Part shown: positions 8,024 through 16,889 of the stretch, one piece after another
How the letters are laid out: the number at the start of each line of letters is the position of its first letter
How positions within the stretch are numbered: position 1 is the first letter of the stretch
NCBI GenBank assembly: GCA_023259035.1
Contig: JAHFRA010000003.1
Coordinates: 1-64,000, forward strand
Source: Gallionella sp.
Lineage (GTDB): Bacteria > Pseudomonadota > Gammaproteobacteria > Burkholderiales > Gallionellaceae
Direction: 5' to 3'
DNA: 64,000 nt
Notes under the pieces: model-generated
What the model was told of the DNA's origin: nothing
Database searches by the model: none
The model's input: the letters and a program-made list of their open reading frames with translations, nothing else
Translations under genes and position numbers: made by a program

Positions 8024-8254
8024 CTAGTCGGCGTTCAGATAGCGGTGATATTTCCGGTCGAACTCTTTCTCTACACCGTACAATACAAGTAGTTTGGCCC
8101 CGCCCCATGCGATTAAGGCTGCTGCCCAATGATGCCAAACACCGAAGGCAGCTAACCCGGCCAGAAGTGCAAATATGTGGCTGAGTTTGTGAACTAGCTC
8201 CCATATGCCTTCGTTCACCTTGTGCTCGATGTAGGCTTCTGTCTTCTCATCCAT
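8024..8254 (-). CDS. small two-helix membrane protein, unknown
   Basis: A 76-residue protein. The start at 8254 has an excellent AAGGAG seven bases upstream, so I chose it over the earlier codon in the ORF track. The first 25 residues (MDEKTEAYIEHKVNEGIWEL) are charged and helical. Two hydrophobic stretches follow (IFALLAGLAAFGVWHHWAAA and LIAWGGAKLLVLYG), then a charged tail. I do not recognise a family. Its place in line with the toxin cassettes, same strand, separated by an attC-like remnant, suggests another cassette gene. Confidence 0.65.
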   Translation of the reverse strand: MDEKTEAYIEHKVNEGIWELVHKLSHIFALLAGLAAFGVWHHWAAALIAWGGAKLLVLYGVEKEFDRKYHRYLNAD

Positions 8255-8331
8255 AAGTTTCTCCTTTTTTATAACGTTCATCAGTACAAAAAAACTCTGC
8301 GGTAGCGAAACCCTAACGTAAAATTGGTACC

Positions 8332-8556
8332 CTAAAACGCGCCGTGGAAGGCGCCTTCAAGGTGTATAAGCTGGCATTCCGTCTGCAATGCCTTGTATTT
8401 ATTACGGGTGAAAATATAGCGCCCCCTAATTTTCCCGACAATGACACCACACAAAACCTCATGTTGCTTGATCAAATACGCACCAAGTCGCGAGAAGAAA
8501 TTAGGGGCAGACTTGCCGGAGCGGCACAAAAAAACAGATGAAGGGTTTGATGTCAT
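8332..8556 (-). CDS. hypothetical protein, doubtful
   Basis: A possible 74-residue ORF starting MTSNPSSVFLCRSGKSAPNF with AGGGG about eight bases upstream of the ATG at 8556. I see no domain, signal peptide or membrane segment. It shares strand and spacing with the cassette-like genes to its left. It could equally be non-coding DNA with a chance ORF. Confidence 0.3.
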   Translation of the reverse strand: MTSNPSSVFLCRSGKSAPNFFSRLGAYLIKQHEVLCGVIVGKIRGRYIFTRNKYKALQTECQLIHLEGAFHGAF

Positions 8557-8931
8557 GGTGAATCCCCTTTGAACAAGTGTGCGGCTGGCGGTTGTTGTCA
8601 CGCCTCATCCCATCCCGTTTTGATGAGTTTGCGCCAGCTCCTGTTCTGGGGTTCCGCCGGTTGTCCCGTACCGTGCATGCGGTGCGGTGTGCGTTGCGGC
8701 GGATGTGCAAGTGGGGCGAACTCTATTTGAGTCGCGGGGTGGCGTCAATAGCGATGTGGCAATCGGCGGGTGGGATGCCCGTCAGGCTCGATATGGCGTC
8801 GATTTGCCAGTATTTGTTCGCGCTGGTCGACGGGTTTGATTGGCAGCGAGTGCGCAGGTTGGGCACAGTTCGGCTATTGCCCAACGAGAATACCGCTTCC
8901 CGTTTCCGGTTCCCGCTCATCCGTCCGGGAT
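8557..8931. other. 375 bp with no assigned gene
   Basis: Between the cassette-like block and the chemotaxis genes. ORFs open on both strands (8577-9215 plus, whose right half is antisense to a receptor gene, and 8723-8920 minus, starting MSGNRKREAVFSLGNSRTVP). Neither shows a recognisable domain, a good ribosome-binding site, or coding bias I can defend. It may be a repeat element or decayed cassette. I call no gene here. Confidence 0.4.
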
Positions 8932-10140
8932 TTAGAACAATTCAATATCGCCCGTATCGAAGTTGTCCTGTGCAACCGGGTTGGATTTCTTTGCGTCCAG
9001 CGTTATCACATGCTCATGCAACGAGCGATTGTAGGCGGCGATCTGTTCCAGATATTCGGTGCGATTTGGCCTGTCTATCCCCTTGCACATCTCGTTGGCA
9101 ACTTCCTGCAAAGCGGCCATGCGCATCTGGGCGTGCGAGATCAATTGCGAACTCATGTCCTGGAATTGCAAGGTGGATACTGCCACCCCCACGTTATGCT
9201 CGACTTTCGCATTGATGACATTGAGTTCGATGGCATTTTTTGCGATAGTTTCATTCAGATCCGAAAGGTCCTTCATCATGGAATTCACATGCCGCTTGGA
9301 GTCCATCACGAAGGTCATGTCGTTTGCCGCAAGTTTGTCGATGTACTTCTCCGCGGCAACCAGCGATTCGCTGACACTGCGCACCGATGTGCGGATCTGC
9401 TTGCTGAATTTGTTGGTGCTTTCGGAAAGGTTGCGCACCTCGTCGGCAACCACGGCAAAGCCGCGCCCCGCCTCGCCTGCGCGCGCCGCTTCGATTGCCG
9501 CATTAAGCGCGAGCAGATTGGTTTGTTTGGCAATGCCCTCCACCTCGCTCAATATCGTGAGGATGCCGGTAACCTGCGCATTGATGGCGTCCATCTTCTC
9601 CACCAACTCCATCGCGTGTTTGCTGTTTTCAATAGTGCTGTCAACAAATTCGTTCATCGCTTTTTCGGTATCTTGAACGAAATTCTCAAATTTCCGTTTG
9701 GCGCTTCCGCCGTCGCCGCCGCTTGTGTCACCTTCCGTGATGAACAGCGTCAAGGCTTGCTGTGTGCGCACCTCTTCGGCCATTGCGGTAAAGGTATTGA
9801 CCAGCGTGGAAATGGCCTCGCTCAAGATGGTCTGGGTATTGCCCAGCTCGGTGTGCGCGGAGTTGATCTGATTGGATACTTCCTTGCCCAATTGCACATG
9901 AAAGGTGTTGCTCTCATGAATGAGAGGCGCGTCACTCTGCGCCAACAGCTCGGCAGCGTTGAACGGCACCTCGTTGGCGTTAACCCATTTGAACAGGGAA
10001 CTCCAGCAAATGACCATGGCCAGGAACAGCAGCGCATCGGCCAGGGCAACGCTTGCGCCACCCAGATAGAATGCATGCACGCCCAGCAAAATGCCGCTGG
10101 CTAATGCGCCGGTAAAGGCAAAACGAGCAAAATTTCTCAT
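8932..10140 (-). CDS. methyl-accepting chemotaxis protein, no periplasmic domain
   Basis: A 402-residue receptor. Two hydrophobic helices at residues 6-30 and 33-50 form a short hairpin anchor with almost no periplasmic loop, so it cannot sense an external ligand through a classical domain. The signalling domain carries the invariant hairpin tip ([20 protein letters not shown]) and [14 protein letters not shown]. No HAMP domain is evident. The C-terminus lacks the NWETF-type CheR tether. It should partner CheA/CheW and may respond to membrane or cytoplasmic signals. It ends the chemotaxis run and lies 49 bp after the CZB receptor. Confidence 0.9.
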   Translation of the reverse strand: MRNFARFAFTGALASGILLGVHAFYLGGASVALADALLFLAMVICWSSLFKWVNANEVPFNAAELLAQSDAPLIHESNTFHVQLGKEVSNQINSAHTELGNTQTILSEAISTLVNTFTAMAEEVRTQQALTLFITEGDTSGGDGGSAKRKFENFVQDTEKAMNEFVDSTIENSKHAMELVEKMDAINAQVTGILTILSEVEGIAKQTNLLALNAAIEAARAGEAGRGFAVVADEVRNLSESTNKFSKQIRTSVRSVSESLVAAEKYIDKLAANDMTFVMDSKRHVNSMMKDLSDLNETIAKNAIELNVINAKVEHNVGVAVSTLQFQDMSSQLISHAQMRMAALQEVANEMCKGIDRPNRTEYLEQIAAYNRSLHEHVITLDAKKSNPVAQDNFDTGDIELF

Positions 10141-10189
10141 GATTTGTAATCCTCAGTATCTCGCAAAGGCACCGTGCGCCGCGCCCCTG

Positions 10190-11317
10190 CTAATTCGGCG
10201 AGTGACACAACAGGCTGCTGTCACCCTCCCCTGCCACTGCGATTCGTTCCAAGGCGGCAAGCACTTCCATGCTGTCCGCTTCCAGCTTCCCGACCAACTC
10301 GATGCCGCGCAACGGGTCTCCAGCGCGAAATGCCGCAACCGCCTCCTTGCCATTCTGGTGAAATATCTGATGCGGATTCGCCACGGCGGCATAGCCATCC
10401 AGCTTGGAAAAGCAATCCTTGCCCTCTCCCTCGAAGTACCATTTACCCAACCGGCAATCAGTGTGCGAAGAGAAGCTGTCTGCGCTGCGCTCCGAGACGC
10501 CCATGAACACTTTGTAAATTTCAAACTTGTAAATAAGATGGTCGATCTTGGCGACTTCAATAAAGCTGCGCAGCGATGCCGCTGAAACCGCCCCCTCCAT
10601 CTGGTGCGACAGGTTCAGCAGATGCTTCATGTTATCCATTACGCCCGCGACATCACGGCCGAATACCTGCGACTTCTCCGCCAAGCCTTCCATCTGCACT
10701 TTGGTGCGGTCGGTTTCGCCTTGAATGGCCACCACAATCGTCGAGATTTCGCTGGTCGCCTTCGCGGTGCGCTCGGCCAGTTTGCGCACCTCGTCTGCGA
10801 CTACCGCAAAGCCGCGCCCTTGTTCGCCGGCACGCGCAGCCTCGATTGCCGCGTTGAGCGCCAGCAGATTGGTCTGGTCTGCAATTTCCTTGATCAATTG
10901 AATGATGCTGCCGATCTGTGCCGCACGTTCGGTCAGGTTCTGCACATTTTGTGAAGTTTGCAGCGTATCCCCGGACAACGCATCCAGGCTCTGCGCGATA
11001 TGCAACACGGCTTCGCGATTGCTTACCGAAATGCTGGCGGCTTCAATGGCATGTTGCTTCTCTTCGCGCAACGCCTGCGCGGCAGCGACCTGGGATTGTT
11101 GCAGCACAACAAAAGAATCGCCGAACCCCTGCATGTTGGTAAACAGCCGCGACGAGGTTTGTTGTGCCAACTGTGCTTCCGCAAGCTCGGCGCGCACCGC
11201 ATCGCGTTCACTTTCCAGCCTGGACAGCTCATTGCGCAACGCGGCAACTTCCTGGTCAGCCTGTGTCATCCTGGCTTGCAATGTTTGATGTTGAAGTCTT
11301 AACTTGCCTGAAAACAT
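10190..11317 (-). CDS. soluble chemoreceptor with C-terminal CZB zinc domain
   Basis: A 375-residue receptor without membrane helices. Residues 1-60 form a charged coiled coil ([20 protein letters not shown]). The signalling domain at about 90-250 has the conserved tip ([20 protein letters not shown]). A chemoreceptor zinc-binding (CZB) domain follows at about 255-345, with candidate ligands His in KIDHLIYK, Cys in [11 protein letters not shown], and His in [13 protein letters not shown] receptors sense zinc or, through the cysteine, oxidants such as hypochlorous acid. It probably acts in a cytoplasmic array. It lies between cheA and the receptor above on the same strand. Confidence 0.92.
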   Translation of the reverse strand: MFSGKLRLQHQTLQARMTQADQEVAALRNELSRLESERDAVRAELAEAQLAQQTSSRLFTNMQGFGDSFVVLQQSQVAAAQALREEKQHAIEAASISVSNREAVLHIAQSLDALSGDTLQTSQNVQNLTERAAQIGSIIQLIKEIADQTNLLALNAAIEAARAGEQGRGFAVVADEVRKLAERTAKATSEISTIVVAIQGETDRTKVQMEGLAEKSQVFGRDVAGVMDNMKHLLNLSHQMEGAVSAASLRSFIEVAKIDHLIYKFEIYKVFMGVSERSADSFSSHTDCRLGKWYFEGEGKDCFSKLDGYAAVANPHQIFHQNGKEAVAAFRAGDPLRGIELVGKLEADSMEVLAALERIAVAGEGDSSLLCHSPN

Positions 11318-11340
11318 GGTGCTCTCCTAAACTTTGCAGT

Positions 11341-11384
11341 GGATCGGGCTTCGCCCGACATGGTGGGCGCGGCCCACCCTACGA
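11341..11384. repeat. REP-like palindromic element
   Basis: Two adjacent short hairpins, tcgggcttcgcccga and ggtgggcgcggcccacc, followed by CTACG, between cheA and the CZB receptor. The GGTGGGC...GCCCACC-CTACG pattern is a familiar scattered repeat of betaproteobacterial genomes. It could slow transcription between the two genes. Confidence 0.55.
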
Positions 11385-11397
11385 TTTCCCTGATTTT

Positions 11398-13275
11398 CTA
11401 ATGCCCGCGTATATCGCTGAGCAATTCCTTGATATCGAGAATCAGCACGATGTCGCCTTCGCTGGACATGGTCACACCCGCCACGCCTTTGGGGCGGAAA
11501 GTATCCAGCGACTTGATCACTACATCGTCGTGCCCGGCGAACCCATCCGCCGACAGGATGAAGCTGTTATTGCCGATTTGCATCAACACGCCTACTTCCG
11601 GCTCCTTGTCGCTTGCATTCCATCCGATCAATTGCGCCAGCGGCAATACCGGCAAAACTTCGCCGCGCACCACCATGGTTGCCCGACCGGAGACCTGCTG
11701 TAACTGTTCCTGGGTCACAGACAGAATCTCGCGCACCATCGATAGCGGCACGGCAAATGACTGCTCCCCAAGCCGCAGGATCAACACCGGCAAGATCGCC
11801 AGCGTAAGCGGCAGGGAAATGGTGAATATGCTGCCCTTGCCCGGCTCGGACTGAATGTTGATCGTGCCGTTGAGCTTTTCGATATTGGTTTTCACCACAT
11901 CCATGCCCACCCCTCGGCCGGACACACTGGAAATCTCATCCTTGGTCGAAAAACCCGGCAACAGGATCAGTTCCAGACACTGGCTTTCATCCAGCGTATT
12001 CGCGATCTCGTTGGTAATAAGACCTTTTTCGACGGCCTTGTTGCGTATTACTTCGGGGCGCATGCCGTTGCCATCATCGGTAATGGTAATCAGAATGTGG
12101 TCGCCTTCCTGGCGCGCACTCAACTCCACCACACTTTTTTCCGGCTTGCCGGCAGCGATACGTTTTTCGATTGACTCCACACCGTGATCGACCGCATTGC
12201 GCACCAGGTGCACCAGCGGATCGTTCAGATCCTCGATCATGGTCTTGTCCATTTCGGTTTCTTCACCGACCAGCGACAGCTCTACATCCTTGCCCAGCGA
12301 GCGCGCCAAGTCGCGTGCCAGGCGCGGGTATTTCTTAAACAGCCGGCCGATCGGCTGCATCCGCGTCTTCATCACCGCGTTCTGCAAACTCACCACCAGC
12401 GTATCCAATTGCGTAACGGATTGGTCGAGATTGAGGAATACCTCCGCATCATTGCGCCCCTGCAGGAGGTCGGAACGTAAATGGGTGAGACGATTCTTGG
12501 TTAAACCGATCTCGCCGGAAAGATTGAGAACCTGGTCAAGCCTGTCGGTGTCCACGCGGATCGTGGATTCCTTGGCTTCCTGCGCCGGAACATCCCCGCC
12601 ACGGCGCCCGACGGTAGCCCCCGGCACGTCACTGGTGCGGCGGCCAAAGGCTTTTTTGGTGGACTCTTCCTCGGATACAGCCTCGGCAATTTTTTCCGGA
12701 TCACGGGTTACACCCACGGTGGCGGCAATGTCCGTACCCCCGGTTAATGCGTTATACAGCGCCTGCCAATCCACGCTATCAATTGCCGCTTGTGCAACGG
12801 GTGCGGCAGCGGGTGTGCTCGCTGCCGCGGAAGCCATGGTTGCCGGGCTGGCGGGCGGGCTCTTCGCTGAAGGTGCCACTGCTTTTCCGCTCAATGCAGC
12901 CTTCAAGTTACCAATCATCTCCGCAGGAGCCGCATCCGGTTGCTGGCTTTGCTGGAGTGCGCCGAACATTCTGCGCACTTCAGCAGTCGCCGCAAAAATC
13001 ACATCCATCAGCTCGGCGCTTAACGTCAACTCGCGGTTGCGCAGCTTGTCGAATAAATTTTCGGTGAGATGGCACAGCGTCACCAATTCGGTCGCATTCA
13101 GAAACCCCGCCCCGCCCTTGATGGTGTGGAAGCCCCGAAATATTTCGTTGAGCAGCTTGCTGTCATTGGGATATTTCTCCAGTTCCATCAGCTTGCTATC
13201 CACATCGGACAACATTTCTCCCGCTTCCAGTAAGAAGTCGCTCAACAACTCTTCCATGCCAGCAAAATCATTCAT
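11398..13275 (-). CDS. cheA: chemotaxis histidine kinase CheA
   Basis: A 625-residue CheA. The ATG at 13275 has GGAG upstream and starts MNDFAGMEELLSDFLLEAGE, ten codons inside the listed ORF. The Hpt domain holds the phospho-accepting His50 in FRGFHTIKGGAGF. Residues 105-230 are an Ala/Pro-rich linker in which I see no clear P2 (CheY-docking) domain. Then come the dimerisation helices (STIRVDTDRLDQVLNLSGE), the ATPase with N box LVRNAVDHGVE and G box GRGVGMDVV, and a CheW-like regulatory domain to the end. It phosphorylates CheY. No cheW, cheR or cheB lies in the window. Confidence 0.95.
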   Translation of the reverse strand: MNDFAGMEELLSDFLLEAGEMLSDVDSKLMELEKYPNDSKLLNEIFRGFHTIKGGAGFLNATELVTLCHLTENLFDKLRNRELTLSAELMDVIFAATAEVRRMFGALQQSQQPDAAPAEMIGNLKAALSGKAVAPSAKSPPASPATMASAAASTPAAAPVAQAAIDSVDWQALYNALTGGTDIAATVGVTRDPEKIAEAVSEEESTKKAFGRRTSDVPGATVGRRGGDVPAQEAKESTIRVDTDRLDQVLNLSGEIGLTKNRLTHLRSDLLQGRNDAEVFLNLDQSVTQLDTLVVSLQNAVMKTRMQPIGRLFKKYPRLARDLARSLGKDVELSLVGEETEMDKTMIEDLNDPLVHLVRNAVDHGVESIEKRIAAGKPEKSVVELSARQEGDHILITITDDGNGMRPEVIRNKAVEKGLITNEIANTLDESQCLELILLPGFSTKDEISSVSGRGVGMDVVKTNIEKLNGTINIQSEPGKGSIFTISLPLTLAILPVLILRLGEQSFAVPLSMVREILSVTQEQLQQVSGRATMVVRGEVLPVLPLAQLIGWNASDKEPEVGVLMQIGNNSFILSADGFAGHDDVVIKSLDTFRPKGVAGVTMSSEGDIVLILDIKELLSDIRGH

Positions 13276-13430
13276 TTTATAACTCCAGTTTTTATAACCA
13301 GCCACTTGGCAACCGTTTTCTGGCTGCTTGGTGGAATGGCCAGTAGCATCATCAGTCGCCAGGGCTAGTCTTCAGTTGGTATTGCCGCTACGCGGTTTTA
13401 ACTAACGGCTAACGCCTGCCTTCAACTGCT

Positions 13431-13532
13431 TCAAAACCCCAAACTTTCCAGCAGGTCGCCATCCCGACACGGTGCGGCAGAGCCGTCTGGTGCGGGAGGG
13501 ATGGCTAGATCGCTGTTGTAAACAAACCTCAT
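13431..13532 (-). CDS. putative 33-residue micro-ORF ending in the CheZ CheY-binding tail
   Basis: This is too short for the ORF track. Reading the minus strand from an ATG at 13532 gives 33 codons to a TGA at 13431. The start is MRFVYNSDLAIPP, the middle is Pro/Ala-rich, and the end is GDLLESLGF. CheZ, directly upstream, ends DDLLESLGF, the helix that docks on CheY. The last 25 bp are an exact copy of the cheZ 3' end. The GGGG in the last cheZ codons sits about eight bases before the ATG and could serve as ribosome-binding site. The frame is open and in phase with the copied tail. It may be a real peptide or a duplication relic; expression is not shown. Confidence 0.4.
   Translation of the reverse strand: MRFVYNSDLAIPPAPDGSAAPCRDGDLLESLGF
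13433..13457. repeat. 25-bp direct repeat of cheZ 3' end, copy 1
   Basis: The sequence aaaaccccaaactttccagc plus aggtc occurs here and again at 13537-13561, 104 bp away. The second copy is the coding end of cheZ on the minus strand. The first copy ends the micro-ORF described above. An exact 25-bp repeat of coding sequence at this spacing implies a local duplication. Confidence 0.9.
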
Positions 13533-13534
13533 GT

Positions 13535-14284
13535 TTAAAACCCCAAACTTTCCAGCAGGTCATCCACCTGATCCTGGCTGCTCACCACATCCGTACGTCC
13601 CTGTGCATTGATCACCGGGCCATTCAGCAGGCCGCCGCCCAACTCCGCCTTGACCGAAGCTGGCGCGCTCTCGATCAACAGCGCCAGCAACTTCTGCTCC
13701 ATGTCTTTTGTCACCTCGATAATCTTCTTGATCACCTGTCCGGTCAGATCCTGAAAATCCTGCGCCATCATGATTTCCATCAGGTAGCCATTGGTCGTTT
13801 TAGTCTGCTTGGGCACTTCATAAAGGAAAGCGTGTGTTTGGGTGACGAGGTTTTTGAATTGCTCAACATCAAGTTTTTTATCGAACAACATCTGCCACTG
13901 CCCGGACAGGCGATGTGCCTCAACTTCCATTTTTTCCACTACCGGCTGGGCCGCCTCGGTCGCGTTGAGCACCCGTTCGGCAGCCTGCTGCGTCAAGGTC
14001 GCCACATAATTCAAACGATCGCGCGCATCGGGAATAGACGAAGCGGCCTTCTCGATTTCCTTGTTGAGCCCAAGCTCGCGCAACGTGTCGTGCAGCGTTC
14101 GCGCCATATGGCCGATCTGGTTGATCATCTTGGCCGGATCGGCCTCGTTGCTGGCAATGACACTGCCCATCGGCGCAGCAGGTGGATTGGTTTCAGCGAC
14201 ATTTGCCGCCACGATGCTATCGAACAATGCTTCGAGATCATCGGAATCTTGCGTTGCAGTACTAGTAGCCATGTCATCACTCAC
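13535..14284 (-). CDS. cheZ: CheY-P phosphatase CheZ
   Basis: A 249-residue CheZ. The long four-helix core contains the phosphatase motif region ([20 protein letters not shown]), with the Asp and Gln that in E. coli insert into the CheY active site (D143, Q147). The C-terminal helix [15 protein letters not shown] is the CheY-tethering peptide. The middle is linker-like. It ends CheY-P signalling at the motor or receptor pole. The ATG overlaps the cheY stop by 4 bases, so the two are translationally coupled. Downstream lies the duplicated tail. Confidence 0.95.
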   Translation of the reverse strand: MSDDMATSTATQDSDDLEALFDSIVAANVAETNPPAAPMGSVIASNEADPAKMINQIGHMARTLHDTLRELGLNKEIEKAASSIPDARDRLNYVATLTQQAAERVLNATEAAQPVVEKMEVEAHRLSGQWQMLFDKKLDVEQFKNLVTQTHAFLYEVPKQTKTTNGYLMEIMMAQDFQDLTGQVIKKIIEVTKDMEQKLLALLIESAPASVKAELGGGLLNGPVINAQGRTDVVSSQDQVDDLLESLGF

Positions 14285-14679
14285 TTTTGTAAGTTTGGAA
14301 AGTTCTGAAAGATTTTTTTCAACTTCTCATCCAGCGTGGCGGCAGTGAACGGTTTCACCACATAGCCACTCGCGCCTGCCTGCGCTGCCATAATGATGTT
14401 CTCCTTTTTCGCCTCTGCCGTTACCATCAGCACCGGCAAGTGCTTGAGCTTGGCATCGGCGCGAATTTCGCGCAGCAACTCGATACCTGTCATGTTCGGC
14501 ATATTCCAGTCGGACACCACGAAATCAAACTCATCCGCACGCAGCTTGGCCAGCGCATCCACGCCGTCTTCGGCTTCCTGAACGTTGACGAAACCCAGTT
14601 CCTTAAGCAGATTGCGCACGATGCGACGCATCGTGGAGAAATCATCCACTACCAGAAATCTTGTGCTTTCTATTCCCAT
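14281..14679 (-). CDS. cheY: chemotaxis response regulator CheY
   Basis: A 132-residue single receiver domain. The acidic pair is in [14 protein letters not shown]. Asp57 (VVSDWNMPN) is the phosphorylation site. Thr87 and Lys109 (GYVVKPF) sit at the same numbers as in E. coli CheY. CheY-P binds FliM and changes flagellar rotation. It is followed by an overlapping cheZ. The 115 bp upstream include tandem GGACTGAG-type simple repeats rather than an obvious promoter. Confidence 0.97.
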   Translation of the reverse strand: MGIESTRFLVVDDFSTMRRIVRNLLKELGFVNVQEAEDGVDALAKLRADEFDFVVSDWNMPNMTGIELLREIRADAKLKHLPVLMVTAEAKKENIIMAAQAGASGYVVKPFTAATLDEKLKKIFQNFPNLQK

Positions 14680-14793
14680 ATCAACCTCCTAAAAATCTGG
14701 ACTGAGCCGCGAGGACTGAGGACTGAGTAAAATACTCCCGTCCTGCCTCTGACTTTATTCAGCCCTCAGTCCTGTTTTTCACTCAGTCCTGCT

Positions 14794-15741
14794 TTATGTC
14801 AACAGCGGCCGCAATGTTGACGACAAAACTATCGAATCAAATTTCGGCACGTAGTAATCCACTCCGACACGCCGACCCATTGCACGATTCGCATCCGAAG
14901 ACAACGACGAATGCATCACTACCGGGATGCCGTCAAAACGACGATCCGCCTTGACGTGCTGAGTCAACACATAACCATCCATTTCCGGCATTTCCGCGTC
15001 GGTCAAAATAACCTGAATCTGGTCATGCAACTCCAGCCCGCTGCTCTGCGCGGAGTCTGCCATCGACTTAAGCCTGTCCCACGCTTCGCTGCCATTAGTT
15101 GACTGAATGTGTTTGACGCCCATCTTGTCGAGCACTTCGGCAATCTTTCTGCGCGCCACCATCGAGTCATCCGCAAAAAATACGCATAGGTCATGCCCGT
15201 CCTCTACCCGTTCGACGTTTCCGATGATCGCTTCGCCAAATGCGTTAGCCAAAATCTGTTCGACATCCAGAATCGAAACCAGCATGCCATTCGGCAATTC
15301 GGTGATGGCCGTAATCAGCGAACCGCTATCGGACATCATCCCTTCGGTCGCGCGCACCCTGTCCCAATCCACGCGAATGATGTGCTCTACGCTCTGCACC
15401 AGGAAGCCCAGGATATGTGTGTTGAACTCCGCCACCATCATGGTTTTATGATTCTCCGCCGGGCGTATCCCCATGAAGTTCGCCAAATTCAACACCGGCA
15501 TCACATGCCCGCGCAAACTCACGATACCATCCACACCATTGGGCATGTTTGGCGTGCGGGTGATTTTTCCGACCTTGCAGACTTCCTTGATCTTGAATAC
15601 ATTGATGCCAAATTTTTCAGTTCCGCCCAGGCTGAACAGCAGAATTTCCATCTTGTTGGTGCCTGCCAGATTGGTGCGCGCGTCAACATGATCCAGCACG
15701 CCTTCCTGATTGCCACTCGCCATTTCTTCTGTGTAATTCAT
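14794..15741 (-). CDS. cheV: CheV coupling protein (CheW-REC), copy 1
   Basis: A 315-residue CheV. A CheW-like domain at about 25-165 (KFGINVFKIKEVCKVGKI, then GVDGIVSLRGHVMPVLNL) joins receptors to CheA. A receiver domain at about 185-315 keeps the Asp in VILTDAEMPEMDGYV and a Lys in YYVPKFDS. CheV can adapt or buffer phosphate. A second CheV lies 139 bp upstream on the same strand. The two share domain layout and many motifs, so they arose by tandem duplication, but they differ widely outside the motifs. Confidence 0.93.
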   Translation of the reverse strand: MNYTEEMASGNQEGVLDHVDARTNLAGTNKMEILLFSLGGTEKFGINVFKIKEVCKVGKITRTPNMPNGVDGIVSLRGHVMPVLNLANFMGIRPAENHKTMMVAEFNTHILGFLVQSVEHIIRVDWDRVRATEGMMSDSGSLITAITELPNGMLVSILDVEQILANAFGEAIIGNVERVEDGHDLCVFFADDSMVARRKIAEVLDKMGVKHIQSTNGSEAWDRLKSMADSAQSSGLELHDQIQVILTDAEMPEMDGYVLTQHVKADRRFDGIPVVMHSSLSSDANRAMGRRVGVDYYVPKFDSIVLSSTLRPLLT

Positions 15742-15792
15742 TTCTCTCTCCTTAGTCAGAGGGCAGAAGACAGAAGACCGAGGACAGATACT

Positions 15793-15848
15793 TTGTCGCG
15801 GCTACGCCGCGTCCTCTATATAGCGTGCCGCACAGCAGCACACAACAA
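15793..15848. repeat. interspersed hairpin element, copy A
   Basis: The core begins ttgtcgcggctacgccgcgt and ends gcacacaacaa, with two small hairpins (cgcggctacgccgcg and a weaker one over gtgccgcacagcagcac). It is flanked on the left by cagaagacagaagaccgagg and on the right by ctgtcttctgtcctctgtct, which are near reverse complements of each other. Copy B at 19770 is about 85-90% alike by eye. It lies between the two cheV genes. Confidence 0.7.
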
Positions 15849-15880
15849 GCTGTCTTCTGTCCTCTGTCTTCTGTCATCTG

Positions 15881-16822
15881 TTAAGCCAACAATCGAGCCA
15901 GTGTTTGCGCCAGCTTTTGCGCCTCAAATTTCGGTACGTATTCATCCACTCCAACCGCCTTGCCCATCTGGGCGTTGGAGGTGCTGCTCAAAGACGAATG
16001 CATCAGCACCGGAATGCCGGCAAAGCGTTTGTCCGCCTTGATCTTGCGCGTCAGCATATAGCCATCCATTTCCGGCATTTCCACATCGGTAAGAATCACC
16101 TGCACCAGGTTTTTCATCGGCGTATGCGAGGCATCCGCATAATCCGCCATCTTTGACAATTCAACCCATGCCTGATGACCATTGATTGCCGAAATATGCT
16201 TCACCTCCATCGCATCGAGGGTGCGTGCGATCTGATTGCGTGCCACCGAAGAATCATCGGCGAAAAAGACTGTCCGCTCCTTGCCTAGCGGTTTCACGCT
16301 CTTGAAAACCAGATCGTCTCTTTCGGATCGATTGGTTTCGGCAAGCACTTTTTCCACGTCCATCATCATCACCAGACGACCATCCTTCAACTCGGTAATC
16401 GCCGTGACCAAACCGCCTGTCTCTGCAGCCAGCATCGCCGGCGGAACCCGCATTGCCGACCAGTCCAGCCGCAGAATATTGTCTACCGCCTTGACCAAAA
16501 AACCCTGGGTATGAACGTTGTACTCCGTAACAATCATGATCTCCGGCTTGCAATCCGTTTGGACTCCCGCGTACTTGGCCAGGTCGATCACCGGAACCAG
16601 CGCGCCGCGCAAACTCACCATGCCCTCTACAGCAGCAGGCATTTCCGGTGCACGGGTAATCTTCGGTATGCGCATCACTTCGCGCACCTTGAACACGTTA
16701 ATACCATAGGTTTCTTCGCGTCCGGTCCGGTTGTCCAGACCCAGCGAAAACATCAGTATTTCCAGTTTGTTGGTTCCCGCCAGCTTGGTGCGGGCATCAA
16801 TATTCTTTAACAGGTCCGACAT
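15881..16822 (-). CDS. cheV: CheV coupling protein (CheW-REC), copy 2
   Basis: A 313-residue CheV with a CheW-like domain (YGINVFKVREVMRIPKI, then AVEGMVSLRGALVPVIDL) and a receiver domain (FFADDSSVARNQIARTLDAM; phospho-Asp in VILTDVEMPEMDGYML; Lys in YVPKFEAQ). It has an extra insertion, GLDNRTGREETYG, near residue 30 relative to copy 1. It may serve a different receptor. It stands 67 bp after a transmembrane receptor on the same strand. Confidence 0.93.
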   Translation of the reverse strand: MSDLLKNIDARTKLAGTNKLEILMFSLGLDNRTGREETYGINVFKVREVMRIPKITRAPEMPAAVEGMVSLRGALVPVIDLAKYAGVQTDCKPEIMIVTEYNVHTQGFLVKAVDNILRLDWSAMRVPPAMLAAETGGLVTAITELKDGRLVMMMDVEKVLAETNRSERDDLVFKSVKPLGKERTVFFADDSSVARNQIARTLDAMEVKHISAINGHQAWVELSKMADYADASHTPMKNLVQVILTDVEMPEMDGYMLTRKIKADKRFAGIPVLMHSSLSSTSNAQMGKAVGVDEYVPKFEAQKLAQTLARLLA

Positions 16823-16889
16823 TTTTTTCTCCTTAAAACCCCTCTGATGAATCCGAGCTAATCCCCTGATAATGGGAGGATGAGAGGGG

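Noticed and set aside
8770-10104. 444-codon plus-strand ORF
   Set aside because: Mostly antisense to the receptor gene at 8932-10140, which has clear motifs; no motif of its own.
12197-13282. 361-codon plus-strand ORF
   Set aside because: Antisense to cheA; low-complexity Ser/Arg/Ala translation.
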